Below, piece by piece: positions 27,646 to 37,453 of a DNA stretch of 64,000 bases. The translations under genes were made by a program, and so were the position numbers. How positions within the stretch are numbered: position 1 is the stretch's first letter; every line of letters begins with the position of its first letter. The stretch is from the NCBI RefSeq assembly GCF_900149705.1, contig NZ_LT703001.1, forward strand, positions 3,218,001 through 3,282,000, in the 5' to 3' direction. Origin of the DNA: Sphingorhabdus sp. Alg231-15. Its GTDB lineage: Bacteria; Pseudomonadota; Alphaproteobacteria; Sphingomonadales; Sphingomonadaceae. Under the pieces are notes generated by a model that was given only the letters and a program-made list of their open reading frames with translations, was not told the DNA's origin and did not search any database.

Positions 27646-28821
27646 CTAACGTGATGCTTTCTCCAATGTGAGGCGGATGGCCTTACAATAACCTTGGAGC
27701 TGTCCATTAGTGATTGAAGGATGTGTTAAAAACATAACACTGGTCTCTCCAAGTTGTTGGGCTACCGGCAGTGATACTTTGGGACGCCAGTCCGTTCCTT
27801 CGAAGGCTTTTTCACGATAAACCTCGCTGCAACTACCCTGAAAAGCAGGATAACCTTGGTCAATGATATCGGCGACAATCCTGTCCCTATTCCAGCCGGT
27901 CTTTAGCCCCTCCCTCTTTATATAGCCATATTGTCTGTAGTAGGCATGCGTCATTCCGCTTGGTGGGCTTGGAACACGCAATGCGTTAGGAAAGTGATTC
28001 AGTGTATCTTGTATCGCATGCGCATTGCGCGTGCGTAATTGCGTCCACTCCGCGATCCTCCCCAGTTGGATGCGTCCAATAGCGGCTTGCACTTCCAGCA
28101 TCCGCCAATTTGTACCGAAGCTATCGTGAAGCCAGCGAAAACCCGGTGGATGATCACGGTTGTAAACAGCATCCCAGCTTTTGCCATGGTCTTTGTAAGA
28201 CCACATCGCTTCCCAGAGCTGCTTGTCATTGGTGGTGACGATGCCGCCCTCACCGCCAGTGGTCATTATCTTGTCCTGGCAAAAAGACCAAGCACCCACA
28301 TGTCCTATTGAGCCTACCATTCGGCTATCGATTCTCGCCCCATGTGCTTGTGCACAATCCTCAATCACCTGAAGGTTGTGTTCACTCGCAAGCTTCATGA
28401 TTCCATCCATATCACATGGCCATCCAGCTAAATGGACAGGAATGATTGCTCTGGTTTTATCGGTAATTACCGGTGCAATGGTGCTTGGATTAATGTTACC
28501 GCTATTAGCATCCACATCCGCAAAAACCGGACTGGCTCCGGCGTTAACCACACAAGAGATAGAGGCGATAAACGTTCGGGGAGTCACGATCACCTCATCA
28601 CCGGGGCCGATATTGAGTGCTTTAAGAGCCAGATCGAGCGCAAGCGTTCCATTTGCAACGGCAACGGCACGACTTACTCCGATCCAATCGGCAAATTCGC
28701 GTTCGAATGCACGGCCTTCTGTTCCAGTCCAATAATTGACTTTGTTTGAAAGAATGAGATCGGAAATGGCTCGCGCTTCCTCATCCGAGTAGAACGGCCA
28801 TGGAGCAAAATTGGAAATCAT
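27646..28821 (-). CDS. pglE: DegT/DnrJ/EryC1 (PglE-like) sugar aminotransferase
   Basis: This 391-residue PLP enzyme shows the family blocks TGTEGRAFEREFADWIGVSR, VANGTLALDLALKALNIGPG and EDCAQAHGARID (the Asp that contacts the pyridine ring). The Schiff-base Lys lies in WSFCQDKIMTTGGEGG at about residue 187. Such enzymes convert 4-keto-6-deoxy nucleotide sugars to 4-amino sugars with glutamate. With PglF- and PglD-like proteins in the same locus the likely product is UDP-4-amino-4,6-dideoxy-GlcNAc. Perosamine-type substrates are an alternative, because GDP-mannose dehydratase is also encoded here. It stands alone on the minus strand. Confidence 0.87.
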   Translation of the reverse strand: MISNFAPWPFYSDEEARAISDLILSNKVNYWTGTEGRAFEREFADWIGVSRAVAVANGTLALDLALKALNIGPGDEVIVTPRTFIASISCVVNAGASPVFADVDANSGNINPSTIAPVITDKTRAIIPVHLAGWPCDMDGIMKLASEHNLQVIEDCAQAHGARIDSRMVGSIGHVGAWSFCQDKIMTTGGEGGIVTTNDKQLWEAMWSYKDHGKSWDAVYNRDHPPGFRWLHDSFGTNWRMLEVQAAIGRIQLGRIAEWTQLRTRNAHAIQDTLNHFPNALRVPSPPSGMTHAYYRQYGYIKREGLKTGWNRDRIVADIIDQGYPAFQGSCSEVYREKAFEGTDWRPKVSLPVAQQLGETSVMFLTHPSITNGQLQGYCKAIRLTLEKASR

Positions 28822-29184
28822 ATTAAACGGGCATGCCTTGCATATTTCATGTGATCACTAAGCTGCTGAAAACAATAACTCTAACTCTATAGATATCAAC
28901 TGATAAGGTTGGATAATATTCCGTCCCTCAACAAGTCTCAGAGGCAGCGTTTCTAGAGCATTGATTGAGCGTAATCATATGCTATGGGCATCCATCAATG
29001 CAATCGTTTTTCTTGATTACGATAGGGTTCTAACACGCTATTGAGCAGTAAGACCCAGTCCGAATACCAGTAAGTTCAAATTCATCGTAAGAGTGTCAGT
29101 GGTGATTAATTTAAAGTTTAACAGATCGATGTTCAACACCCACGAATTCGACACCGCTCTCGTCTCAGTCAAAAAGGACCTTCT
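28822..29184. promoter_or_regulatory. 363-base divergent region between pglE and wecB
   Basis: No supported gene lies here. The stretch is AT-rich and separates outward-pointing genes, so it should carry both promoters. The ribosome-binding site AAAAGGACC just before the GTG at 29185 fixes the wecB start. I saw no convincing operator or RNA structure. Confidence 0.4.
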
Positions 29185-30318
29185 GTGAAAATTTTGAGCG
29201 TTTTTGGCACGCGCCCTGAGGCGATAAAGATGGCGCCAGTTGTTAAAGCGTTGGCGGCTGATGAGCGTTTTGATTCCAAGGTGTGCGTCACCGGTCAACA
29301 TGCTGAAATGCTTGATCAAGTAAATAATTTGTTCGATATACTCCCGGATACTGATCTGAAGATTATGAAAGCGGGACAGGGCTTAACCCACATCACTACT
29401 GCAGTTCTTGAAGGCTTAGAGAAGGTGCTGGGCGACTTTCGGCCTGAGTATGTTTTGGTTCATGGGGACACCACTACATCTATGGTAGCGGCGCTGGCAG
29501 CATTTTATGCTGGCATCCCAGTCGGCCATGTTGAGGCTGGTTTGCGTACCCATAATATGCTCTCACCTTGGCCGGAAGAGGCCAATCGGCAAATAACCGG
29601 GCGGCTCGCAAATCTTCATTTTACGCCTACGAATTTATCGCGCGAAAACTTGCTGCAGGAAAGTGTTTCGGAAGAAAACATCCACGTCACGGGCAATACG
29701 GTCATCGATGCTTTGTTCATGACAAGAGCACGACTTGAAAACGATGCCAGCCTGAACGCAAGAATTGCTGAACAATTTTCGTTTCTTGACTTGTCAAAAC
29801 GACTGATATTGGTCACTGGCCACCGTCGGGAGAATCATGATGGAGGTATTGAGCGGGTGTGCGAAGCGTTGGCAACGCTTAGCCTGCGCAGTGACGTCCA
29901 AATTGTGTATCCGGTGCACCTGAATCCCAAAGTCAAAGAGGTCGCGGATAAAGTCCTTGTTGGAGTAGGTAATGTATTCCTAGTTGACCCTTTACCCTAC
30001 TTGTCCTTTGTATGGATACTAAACGCTTGCCATCTAGTGGTGACAGATTCCGGCGGCTTGCAGGAAGAGGCACCGAGTTTTGGTAAACCCGTGCTTGTAA
30101 CCCGCGACACCACAGAGCGCCCAGAAGCAATAAATGCCGGTACAGTCAGATTAGTTGGTACAGATACAAAAAGCCTAGTCTCCCACGTAACAGAATTGCT
30201 CGACAGTGCTGAAATTTATTCTGGAATGTCGATGGCCCATAATCCTTATGGTGATGGCAAGGCTGCGTCTCGTATCGTGGAAATTCTTGCCGGTATTCAT
30301 CGTTCAGCTTCAGATTAA
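29185..30318 (+). CDS. wecB: UDP-N-acetylglucosamine 2-epimerase (non-hydrolysing)
   Basis: This 377-residue GT-B-fold enzyme converts UDP-GlcNAc to UDP-ManNAc. The N-terminal [51 protein letters not shown] and [20 protein letters not shown] are diagnostic. The start is GTG 29185 behind a good ribosome-binding site. It is followed 23 bases later by the UDP-ManNAc dehydrogenase, giving UDP-ManNAcA as the pathway product. Confidence 0.95.
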   Translation: MKILSVFGTRPEAIKMAPVVKALAADERFDSKVCVTGQHAEMLDQVNNLFDILPDTDLKIMKAGQGLTHITTAVLEGLEKVLGDFRPEYVLVHGDTTTSMVAALAAFYAGIPVGHVEAGLRTHNMLSPWPEEANRQITGRLANLHFTPTNLSRENLLQESVSEENIHVTGNTVIDALFMTRARLENDASLNARIAEQFSFLDLSKRLILVTGHRRENHDGGIERVCEALATLSLRSDVQIVYPVHLNPKVKEVADKVLVGVGNVFLVDPLPYLSFVWILNACHLVVTDSGGLQEEAPSFGKPVLVTRDTTERPEAINAGTVRLVGTDTKSLVSHVTELLDSAEIYSGMSMAHNPYGDGKAASRIVEILAGIHRSASD

Positions 30319-30341
30319 CTCTAAAATGATTAGGATTTTAT

Positions 30342-31577
30342 ATGCGTCATATCTCGGTTCTTGGTCTTGGTTATGTCGGTCTTCCGACCGCTGCGGTATT
30401 TGCAGATTCGGGGCTTAGAGTTGTTGGCGTAGATATTGATAGAAAAACCATAGAAACAATTAGCAGCGGTCGTGCGCACATTGTTGAACCAGGTTTGGAC
30501 GAACTGCTAAAAAAAGTTGTGGGAAATGGAAGTTTGCGCGCTTCAACCGCAGTTGAGGAAAGTGACGTATTCGTTATTGCTGTGCCAACGCCGTTTAAAG
30601 AAGGAAACGCGCCGGATCTAAAACATGTTAAAGCGGCTGCGAGTATGATCGCTCCTTTTCTCAAACGTGGCAACTTGATAATATTGGAATCGACGTCTCC
30701 AGTGGGGGCAACCGAACAGCTGGCCGCTTGGTTAAGTGAGGCTCGCTCGGACCTAAATGTTCCTAAAATTGATGGCTCTGAAGGTGACATTTACTTGGCA
30801 TATTGCCCTGAGCGTGTCTTGCCTGGCAAAGTATTGAGGGAGGTTGTTGAAAACGATCGTGTAATCGGTGGAATAACGTCAAAAAGTAGTGAATTGGCAG
30901 TGCAATTTTATAACAACGCTGTAAAGGGGCAATGCCATGTCACCAATTCGCGCACAGCGGAATTATGCAAATTGTCAGAAAATTCTTTCCGGGATGTAAA
31001 TATTGCCTTTGCAAATGAATTGTCCATCATTTCGGCCAAACTGGGCATCGATGTTTACGAACTTATCGCACTCACGAATCGCCATCCACGTGTCAATATT
31101 TTGCAACCGGGCACTGGCGTAGGCGGGCATTGCATTGCAGTGGACCCCTGGTTCATTGTCGACGGCGCTCCTAAAGAAGCGCGCATCATTCGTACAGCGC
31201 GAGAAGTCAATGATGATAAACCGAAATGGGTAATCGATCAAATTGCAGCTCTTGCCTTAGGATTTGATAATCCTACTGTTGCCTGCATGGGCCTTGCATA
31301 TAAGCCAAATGTGGATGATCTCCGGGAAAGCCCGTCAATTGAAGTCGTTAAGGGATTGAGCGACCAGGATGTTGGCCAAATTCTAGTATGTGAACCATTT
31401 GTGAGCGAACTACCGGAAAGCCTTAAAAAGAGGGGACTAAAAAATCATGATGTTGAAAGTGCTGTTGCGAGTGCCGACATCATCGCCTTTCTAACTGCAC
31501 ATGACCAATTTCACGGCACTTTGCAACAGCTTCAACCGGGTAAGAAAATATTCGATGCCTGCGGTCTTTCTCGTTAA
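30342..31577 (+). CDS. wecC: UDP-N-acetyl-D-mannosamine dehydrogenase
   Basis: This 411-residue UDP-sugar dehydrogenase has the NAD motif GLGYVGLPTAAVFADSG (about residues 7-23), YCPERVLPGKVLRE typical of the WecC branch, the catalytic-Cys block GTGVGGHCIAVDPWF and GLAYKPNVDDLRESPSIEV. It oxidises UDP-ManNAc to UDP-ManNAcA using two NAD+. Direct pairing with wecB supports the WecC assignment over Ugd. The sugar acid would be incorporated by one of the locus glycosyltransferases, perhaps the GT4 enzyme 15 bases downstream. Confidence 0.92.
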   Translation: MRHISVLGLGYVGLPTAAVFADSGLRVVGVDIDRKTIETISSGRAHIVEPGLDELLKKVVGNGSLRASTAVEESDVFVIAVPTPFKEGNAPDLKHVKAAASMIAPFLKRGNLIILESTSPVGATEQLAAWLSEARSDLNVPKIDGSEGDIYLAYCPERVLPGKVLREVVENDRVIGGITSKSSELAVQFYNNAVKGQCHVTNSRTAELCKLSENSFRDVNIAFANELSIISAKLGIDVYELIALTNRHPRVNILQPGTGVGGHCIAVDPWFIVDGAPKEARIIRTAREVNDDKPKWVIDQIAALALGFDNPTVACMGLAYKPNVDDLRESPSIEVVKGLSDQDVGQILVCEPFVSELPESLKKRGLKNHDVESAVASADIIAFLTAHDQFHGTLQQLQPGKKIFDACGLSR

Positions 31578-31592
31578 AAAGTTCCTGGTTCG

Positions 31593-32807
31593 ATGCAAAT
31601 TCTCTACTTCCATCAGCATTTTTCGACGCCTTCAGGATCTGCCGGAACGCGTTCTTATGAGATGGCGCGGCAATTGATTGAGGCTGGGCATCAAGTGACC
31701 ATGGTTTGTGGATCCAATGTTAGCGGGAAAACTGGTTTAGAGATGCCGTTCATCAACGGTAAAAGAAGAGGAATTGCAAACGGAATTGATATAATTGAGT
31801 TTGATCTAACTTATGGAAATAGAGATGGTTTTATAAAGCGAAGTCTGACCTTCATAGCGTTTGCCTGGCAGAGCTCTTTGATTGCATTTCGGGAACCTAC
31901 GGACATCGTTTTTGCAACAACAACACCGCTTACTGCAGGAATTCCAGGAATAATTGCAAAGTGGTTTCGAAAAAAGCCATTCGTGTTCGAAGTGCGTGAT
32001 CTTTGGCCAGAGCTCCCTAAAGCTATGGGCGTCATCACTAATCCGTTTGTGTTGTATTCAATGCGGGTTCTGGAATGGGTTAGCTACAAATCGGCTGATC
32101 GGCTGGTTGGTCTGAGTCCCGGTATAGTGGATGGAATAGCGCAAGATGTCCATGAAAAGTCCCGTATCGCGCTTATTCCTAACGGATGCGACCTAAAAAT
32201 GTTCAGTGACAAAAGCAAGTTTTGGCGCCCAAAACAGACATCGGCATCAGACTTTTTAGCGATTTTTGCAGGCACACATGGAAAAGCGAATGGCCTGGGT
32301 GCGGTAGTCGATGCGGCGGCTGTGCTAAAAGACCGTGGGGTGACTAACATAAAGCTTGTGCTGGTTGGTGATGGTGCCGAAAAGCCCTTTCTAGCTGAAC
32401 GTGTGCAGTCTGAAGCATTGGAGCAGATTGTTATATTGCTTGATCAAGTACCCAAAACGCAATTGCCCGGACTAATGGCCTCTGCAGATGTAGGTTTACA
32501 AATCTTGGCAAATATTCCGGCATTTTACTACGGGACGTCTCCGAACAAATTTTTTGACTATTTGGCGGCCGGCCTTCCGGTGATTACTAACTACCCTGGA
32601 TGGGTCGCGGATCTAGTGAAAGAATATGATTGTGGAGTGTCTGTGCCGCCTCAAGATCCAAATGCTTTTGCTGATGCGCTGATACAAATGCGAAATGATC
32701 GAGACTTGAGACAAAAAAGCCTGAATGCTAGAACTTTGGGAGAAACTAAGTTCGCACGAGACAAACTTGGAGAGAAATTCGTTAGGTTTATTGTTGAAGA
32801 TTTTTAA
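31593..32807 (+). CDS. Family 4 glycosyltransferase, WbuB-like
   Basis: This 404-residue GT-B enzyme starts MQILYFHQHFSTPSGSAGTR, a pattern typical of WbuB/WcaI-like transferases. FVFEVRDLWPELPKAMGVI comes near residue 130, FAGTHGKANGLGAVVDAAAV opens the C-domain, and YGTSPNKFFDYLAAGLPVIT contains the donor-binding Glu/Asn region. WbuB-type enzymes transfer amino-deoxy sugars to a lipid-linked sugar. It forms an apparent wecB-wecC-GT operon, so ManNAcA or an amino-fucose type donor are candidates. Specificity is unproven. Confidence 0.83.
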   Translation: MQILYFHQHFSTPSGSAGTRSYEMARQLIEAGHQVTMVCGSNVSGKTGLEMPFINGKRRGIANGIDIIEFDLTYGNRDGFIKRSLTFIAFAWQSSLIAFREPTDIVFATTTPLTAGIPGIIAKWFRKKPFVFEVRDLWPELPKAMGVITNPFVLYSMRVLEWVSYKSADRLVGLSPGIVDGIAQDVHEKSRIALIPNGCDLKMFSDKSKFWRPKQTSASDFLAIFAGTHGKANGLGAVVDAAAVLKDRGVTNIKLVLVGDGAEKPFLAERVQSEALEQIVILLDQVPKTQLPGLMASADVGLQILANIPAFYYGTSPNKFFDYLAAGLPVITNYPGWVADLVKEYDCGVSVPPQDPNAFADALIQMRNDRDLRQKSLNARTLGETKFARDKLGEKFVRFIVEDF

Positions 32808-33003
32808 ATTTGATAAAAAATATTGTCCCTAACGTGCACTTTCCTTAACGACCATTCAGCAGGTGCCTGAATTACTTGTGATTGTTGTTGCACGACCTCT
32901 TAGTCCAGAGATTGATTCTGATCGAACGATCATGGCTGGTGTAATATTGCGGTATTGGTCACATAATACCATGATAGCGCTCATTGCGCGTCTTCACAGC
33001 TTA

Positions 33004-33957
33004 TCATGTCAACAGGTTGTTCTCCAAAGCATTCTTGTAAGTAGAAATCACACCTTCTTCCAAAGATCGGGCATTTCTCCAACCGATTTCTCGCAGGCGC
33101 GTTGTATCTGCGAGTTTCCGCGGTGTCCCGTCCGGTTTTGATTTATCGAAGATCAGTTCTCCATCGAAGCCTACTATCTGACAGATCAGTGTTGCAAGAT
33201 CGGCGATGCGGATTTCTTGCCCAGACCCAACATTGATGGGATCGTCAGCCGAATAACGTTTTGTCAAATGGATCACTGCATCAGCCAGATCATCGACGTG
33301 CAGAAACTCACGCAGAGGTTTGCCCGAACCCCAAACAATCATCTCCTTTGCATCGCTTAACTTGGCGTTGTGCGCTTTGCGCAAAAGCGCAGGAAGGACA
33401 TGACTAGCCTTGAGGTCGTAATTATCTCCCGGGCCATAGAGATTGGTCGGTTGAGCAGAAATAAAGTCACTGCCATATTGTTTTCTATAGGCCTGGCAAA
33501 GCTTGATCCCAGCAATCTTGGCAATTGCATACCACTCATTCGTCGGCTCCAGTGGACCGGTGAGCAGATAATCTTCTTTTATGGGCTGATCGGCCAATTT
33601 TGGATAGATGCATGTTGATCCAAGGAATGCTAGTTTCTTTACTCCGACTTGATGTGCTGCATGGATGATGTTCGATTCGATCATCAGGTTTTCGTATAGA
33701 AACTGAGCGGGATAGTTGGTATTTGCCAGAATCCCGCCAACCTTCGCAGCGGCTAGGATCACGACATCCGGACGGTTACTGGTCATCCATTTTTCAACCG
33801 ACGCTTGTTGGACTAGATCAAGTTCGCTGCGGTCGACCGTAAGAATACTTGCGTTTTCACTTGCTAGTCTGCGAGCGATGGCAGAGCCAACCATACCGCG
33901 ATGGCCCGCAACGAAGACCCGCTTGCCGTCTAGATCGAAAAGAACTTCGTCGGTCAT
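33004..33957 (-). CDS. fcl: GDP-L-fucose synthase
   Basis: This 317-residue SDR enzyme performs epimerisation and NADPH reduction of GDP-4-keto-6-deoxy-mannose to GDP-L-fucose. The cofactor motif VFVAGHRGMVGSAIARRL lies at about residues 13-30 and the active-site Tyr-x3-Lys in NEWYAIAKIAGIKLCQAY. I chose ATG 33957 because it has AAGGGA upstream and lies five bases after the gmd stop; the longer frame to 34008 would run into gmd. It forms a gmd-fcl operon on the minus strand. A 196-base region at 32808-33003 with no gene separates it from the convergent GT4 gene. Confidence 0.93.
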   Translation of the reverse strand: MTDEVLFDLDGKRVFVAGHRGMVGSAIARRLASENASILTVDRSELDLVQQASVEKWMTSNRPDVVILAAAKVGGILANTNYPAQFLYENLMIESNIIHAAHQVGVKKLAFLGSTCIYPKLADQPIKEDYLLTGPLEPTNEWYAIAKIAGIKLCQAYRKQYGSDFISAQPTNLYGPGDNYDLKASHVLPALLRKAHNAKLSDAKEMIVWGSGKPLREFLHVDDLADAVIHLTKRYSADDPINVGSGQEIRIADLATLICQIVGFDGELIFDKSKPDGTPRKLADTTRLREIGWRNARSLEEGVISTYKNALENNLLT

Positions 33958-33961
33958 CAGC

Positions 33962-35047
33962 CTATCCCTTCGCGCGTTCTTCGTCGAGCCTGCGATATTT
34001 TGCTTCACGTTTCACCAATCCCAAGTCAGCTTCCATCATCTCACGGACAAGTTCAGGGAATGAAATGCTCGCTCTCCAGCCAAGTTTTTTTTGTGCTTTG
34101 GATGGATCACCGATTAAAAGATCAACTTCGGTCGGCCTGAAATACCGCGGATCAACTTCAACCAGAACACGCCCGGTTGCCTGATCTGTTCCCTTTTCAT
34201 TAACCCCGCTACCAGACCAGCTAATTGTAATGCCGGCCTCAGAAAAGGCTCTTTCGACAAATTCCCGCACCGCATGTGTTTCTCCGGTGGCAAGAACATA
34301 GTCATCCGGTGTGTCCTGTTGTAACATTCTCCACATTCCGTCGACATAGTCACGCGCATGCCCCCAGTCTCTCTTGGAATCAAGATTGCCTAAATGCAGT
34401 GTATCTTGTAGCCCCAAACTGATCGCGGCGACTGCGCGGGTGATCTTACGGGTAACGAAAGTTTCGCCCCGGATGGGGCTTTCATGATTGAACAATATGC
34501 CATTTGATGCATGTAAACCATAAGCTTCACGATAGTTCACAATAATCCAATAAGCATAAAGCTTAGCGGCCGCATAGGGAGAGCGAGGGTAAAATGGGGT
34601 TGTTTCGCTTTGAGGAATCTCTTGAACTTTACCATAGAGCTCTGAAGTGGAAGCTTGATAGAAACGTGTTTTTTCACCAAGCCCTAACAGTCTTATTGCT
34701 TCTAGCAATCGAAGTGTTCCGAGAGCATCTGAATTTGCCGTATACTCGGCTGTTTCAAAACTAACTTGGACGTGCGATTGAGCGGCCAAGTTATAGATTT
34801 CGTCGGGCTGAGTTTCTTTAACAAGCCGGATCAGGTTGGTCGCATCTGTCATGTCTCCGTAGTGCAAAGTCATTCGCACATCGCTCTCGTGTGGATCCTG
34901 ATAAAGATGGTCGATCCGGCCCGTATTAAAACTGGAGGACCGGCGCTTGACGCCGTGTACCTCATAGCCTTTGGAAAGAAGAAGTTCGGCCAGATACGCT
35001 CCGTCCTGACCTGTAATCCCGGTAATCAAAGCGGTTTTCGTCATCAT
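33962..35047 (-). CDS. gmd: GDP-mannose 4,6-dehydratase
   Basis: This 361-residue SDR enzyme makes GDP-4-keto-6-deoxy-D-mannose from GDP-mannose. [20 protein letters not shown] is at the N-terminus, [15 protein letters not shown] is the family-specific loop, [15 protein letters not shown] carries Tyr-x3-Lys, and [18 protein letters not shown] contacts the nucleotide. The substrate comes from manA/manC at 6.9-8.8 kb, and the product goes to fcl five bases downstream. The start could be ATG 35047 or 35044. Confidence 0.95.
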   Translation of the reverse strand: MMTKTALITGITGQDGAYLAELLLSKGYEVHGVKRRSSSFNTGRIDHLYQDPHESDVRMTLHYGDMTDATNLIRLVKETQPDEIYNLAAQSHVQVSFETAEYTANSDALGTLRLLEAIRLLGLGEKTRFYQASTSELYGKVQEIPQSETTPFYPRSPYAAAKLYAYWIIVNYREAYGLHASNGILFNHESPIRGETFVTRKITRAVAAISLGLQDTLHLGNLDSKRDWGHARDYVDGMWRMLQQDTPDDYVLATGETHAVREFVERAFSEAGITISWSGSGVNEKGTDQATGRVLVEVDPRYFRPTEVDLLIGDPSKAQKKLGWRASISFPELVREMMEADLGLVKREAKYRRLDEERAKG

Positions 35048-35232
35048 GTATTCCTGCTTTTAGGCACTAAAGATAGTTGGTGGGGGTTGTGTCATTCCGT
35101 GATTTTCGCTGCTCGAGACGAGCAACGCATAGCGCATACGCGAAATGTTTAGAGAGTAAAAGTGACTTTGTTTCGAGGATTTCTCTTTTTGATGAAAATG
35201 GGATTCTCGGCTTTTTTAAACCCGCTGATGCC

Positions 35233-36723
35233 TCATCTGTGTCTGAGAATAAGTTTTAACGTATCACGCTTCATTGCAATGGTGGTTGCTGCCAACACGG
35301 CTATCAGCATTCCAACAATAGCCAGCCGCGCAGGTAAGTCTGCGGCGAGCAAAACCCTATTGTCGAGCACATAAATGACAGCGCCCAGGGAGACAACAAG
35401 AGTGGCCAATAGAAATTCCTTCACTAGATCCATCGGCAACAGTGACAACCGGATCAAGTAACGGACACGAATCACAAGATAAATCTCTCCAATAACAAGG
35501 CTTAGTCCTGTCCCTATCGGCACTAACCAAATGGAATCTAGAATAATCGCGGCGCAAGAGAAAGCGGCCGACCCGAAAGAAATAATCATCGCGCTTTCGA
35601 GGTTTGGTCGATTGTTCCCAACCCCGATACAGTAAAAATACGGCCCAACCGCACAAATGGAGATCGCCCAACCGATCCCTAGAGAAAGCGAAACCAGTAC
35701 ATAGAAGTCCACAGGACCATTCAGCAGGATTTCTCCGCTGAGTGGGAGAAAAGCAATAACAAACGCAAACGAAAGCGCTGCCATAGGTATAGAAACCAAC
35801 AGCAAATTACTAAGCAGAATTGTAGGCTTAGCGATATCTCGATTTTCGCTGTTTCGGGAAAAAACCCCTCCGAGGAAAGCCATCGGTCGGATAAAAAGTT
35901 CCTTGGTAAAGCCGGTAATCCTGGCCGCGACCTCGTATTGCCCTACTATAACTAGAGATCCGGACATAGTAAGTGCAACCTTTGCTAGCGGTTCGAACAG
36001 GATTAGGATGATTGAGGACGTCTGAAAGCTAAGTGAAATTCCCAACATTTCCTTTAGTTGGTTTCGGCCAAACCAGCGTGGCAAAAAATGCAAACCTGGA
36101 AGAGTGCTCCAAACCATCGCGTGTGCGGAGACGGTGAGGATAATTTCAACCAGTAATCTTGCAACAATAACACCATATAGACCAAGCTCTACAATGCCGA
36201 AATAGGCGAGCGGGGGGAGTAACATATAAGATCCGGTACGCAAGAATTGCACCGGCGCAAAATGGTCCAGCCCGTTTAGCGCGTTGATTGGAACCTTGCC
36301 GACGCCGATCACAGCAGCAGTTAAAAACACGATAGGCAAGCATTGATGTAGTTTAGCAACTAAGTCTGCATTTGGCATCTGTGACTCGAGAAAAAGGTTG
36401 GCTGGCCAGTAAGTTAGGACAACAAAAGTAAGAGTCACGGCAATCGCGGTCCATAGGGCAGTACTATAGTAGTGGCTAAACCCTTTTCTTTGAGGACTAT
36501 CGGGGCGTTGGGAAAAGAATACCATGCTGGTGCCAATACCAAATTCGGTCAATGACAATATGGTTAGACTACCGATCAATAAGGAATAAAGCCCCAATTC
36601 CTCGAGCCCCAAACGATCGCTGATGGACCAGAGTACAAAAAAAATTGATGCGCTTTGGGTGATCAGGGCGGCAAGCCCGGCAGGGACATTCAGCCCGGCC
36701 CACCGTCCCGGTTGTAGCGCCAC
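35233..36723 (-). CDS. wzx: Wzx-type polysaccharide flippase (MOP superfamily)
   Basis: This 496-residue protein has about twelve to fourteen hydrophobic segments in the arrangement of oligosaccharide flippases. The early part AGLAALITQSASIFFVLWSI leads into the loop typical of the family, and a run of paired helices continues to residue 490. It should move undecaprenyl-linked repeat units to the periplasmic face. I prefer GTG 36723, just after the stop of the upstream methyltransferase gene and with AAAAGG before it, to the ATG at 36786, which would overlap that gene by 62 bases. It is last in a minus-strand run that begins with the polymerase at 40327. Confidence 0.85.
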   Translation of the reverse strand: MALQPGRWAGLNVPAGLAALITQSASIFFVLWSISDRLGLEELGLYSLLIGSLTILSLTEFGIGTSMVFFSQRPDSPQRKGFSHYYSTALWTAIAVTLTFVVLTYWPANLFLESQMPNADLVAKLHQCLPIVFLTAAVIGVGKVPINALNGLDHFAPVQFLRTGSYMLLPPLAYFGIVELGLYGVIVARLLVEIILTVSAHAMVWSTLPGLHFLPRWFGRNQLKEMLGISLSFQTSSIILILFEPLAKVALTMSGSLVIVGQYEVAARITGFTKELFIRPMAFLGGVFSRNSENRDIAKPTILLSNLLLVSIPMAALSFAFVIAFLPLSGEILLNGPVDFYVLVSLSLGIGWAISICAVGPYFYCIGVGNNRPNLESAMIISFGSAAFSCAAIILDSIWLVPIGTGLSLVIGEIYLVIRVRYLIRLSLLPMDLVKEFLLATLVVSLGAVIYVLDNRVLLAADLPARLAIVGMLIAVLAATTIAMKRDTLKLILRHR

Positions 36724-36724
36724 G

Positions 36725-37453
36725 TCAATCGACGCCTTTTCGCAAGCATAAGATATCGCATTGATAGGGACGGAAAGGCGAGTCAAATACCGATGGTTCT
36801 AGATCTCTAACTTCGAACCCGCGTGAGTCCAAAAAACTCAGCATCTCAAAAAGGCGCGGTTCATCCTTGTACACTGGACGCAGAGATACTTCCAGAAACA
36901 GCATTTGAATCTGGTCCAAAATTTCTCCACTCCCTTCAAGAACCTGTTTCTCAAACCCTTGAGTATCAATCTTCAATAGGCATTTTTCAGGTACCAGATC
37001 CAACTCTTTAGCAACGTCATCTAGGCGCCGAATACTAACCTTCTCCTGAGAGATTGAGGTTATCGAGAACGAATCTTTCAACAACGGTTCAAATTCAAGT
37101 AGGCTGCTCGAAGCTCCATGATTGGAAGCTACATTCATAACAGGCTCGGTATTTTCTTCCCCTAAACCAAACTGGAACGCTTCATGTGAAGGGTCTTTCG
37201 TTGTTAGGCGGTGCAACGATTCGAAAGGTTCCAAGAGGGGCTCAAATGATAGTATCTTACCTCTCCAGCCGAGTGCGCGGACGCGAGACGCAAACTGACC
37301 GTGATTGGCTCCGACATCAATGACTGTATGAAGGTCCATCTTTATTGCGCGCTGGACGCAGCGGGTTTCTAAAGGTGGATGGCGCATTAATAGCGAATGA
37401 AACTTCGATTTGATGGCAGCGCGCTGCCCTGCACTTAAAATATACCGAAGCAT
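36725..37453 (-). CDS. FkbM-family methyltransferase (copy 2)
   Basis: This 242-residue SAM-dependent methyltransferase has HTVIDVGANHGQFASRVRAL (about residues 42-61), ILSFEPLLEPFESLHRL, and the FkbM block LLKIDTQGFEKQVLEGSGEI. ATG 37453 overlaps the stop of the preceding FkbM gene by one base (TAATG), so the two are translationally coupled; an upstream ATG at 37483 is less likely. It presumably O-methylates one sugar of the repeat unit. Together with the adjacent copy it suggests a product with at least two methylated positions. Confidence 0.85.
   Translation of the reverse strand: MLRYILSAGQRAAIKSKFHSLLMRHPPLETRCVQRAIKMDLHTVIDVGANHGQFASRVRALGWRGKILSFEPLLEPFESLHRLTTKDPSHEAFQFGLGEENTEPVMNVASNHGASSSLLEFEPLLKDSFSITSISQEKVSIRRLDDVAKELDLVPEKCLLKIDTQGFEKQVLEGSGEILDQIQMLFLEVSLRPVYKDEPRLFEMLSFLDSRGFEVRDLEPSVFDSPFRPYQCDILCLRKGVD

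Noticed and set aside
32808-33003. GGTATT...AATACC inverted repeat between the GT4 gene and fcl as a bidirectional terminator
   Set aside because: The stem is only six AT-rich pairs and no T-run follows on either strand.
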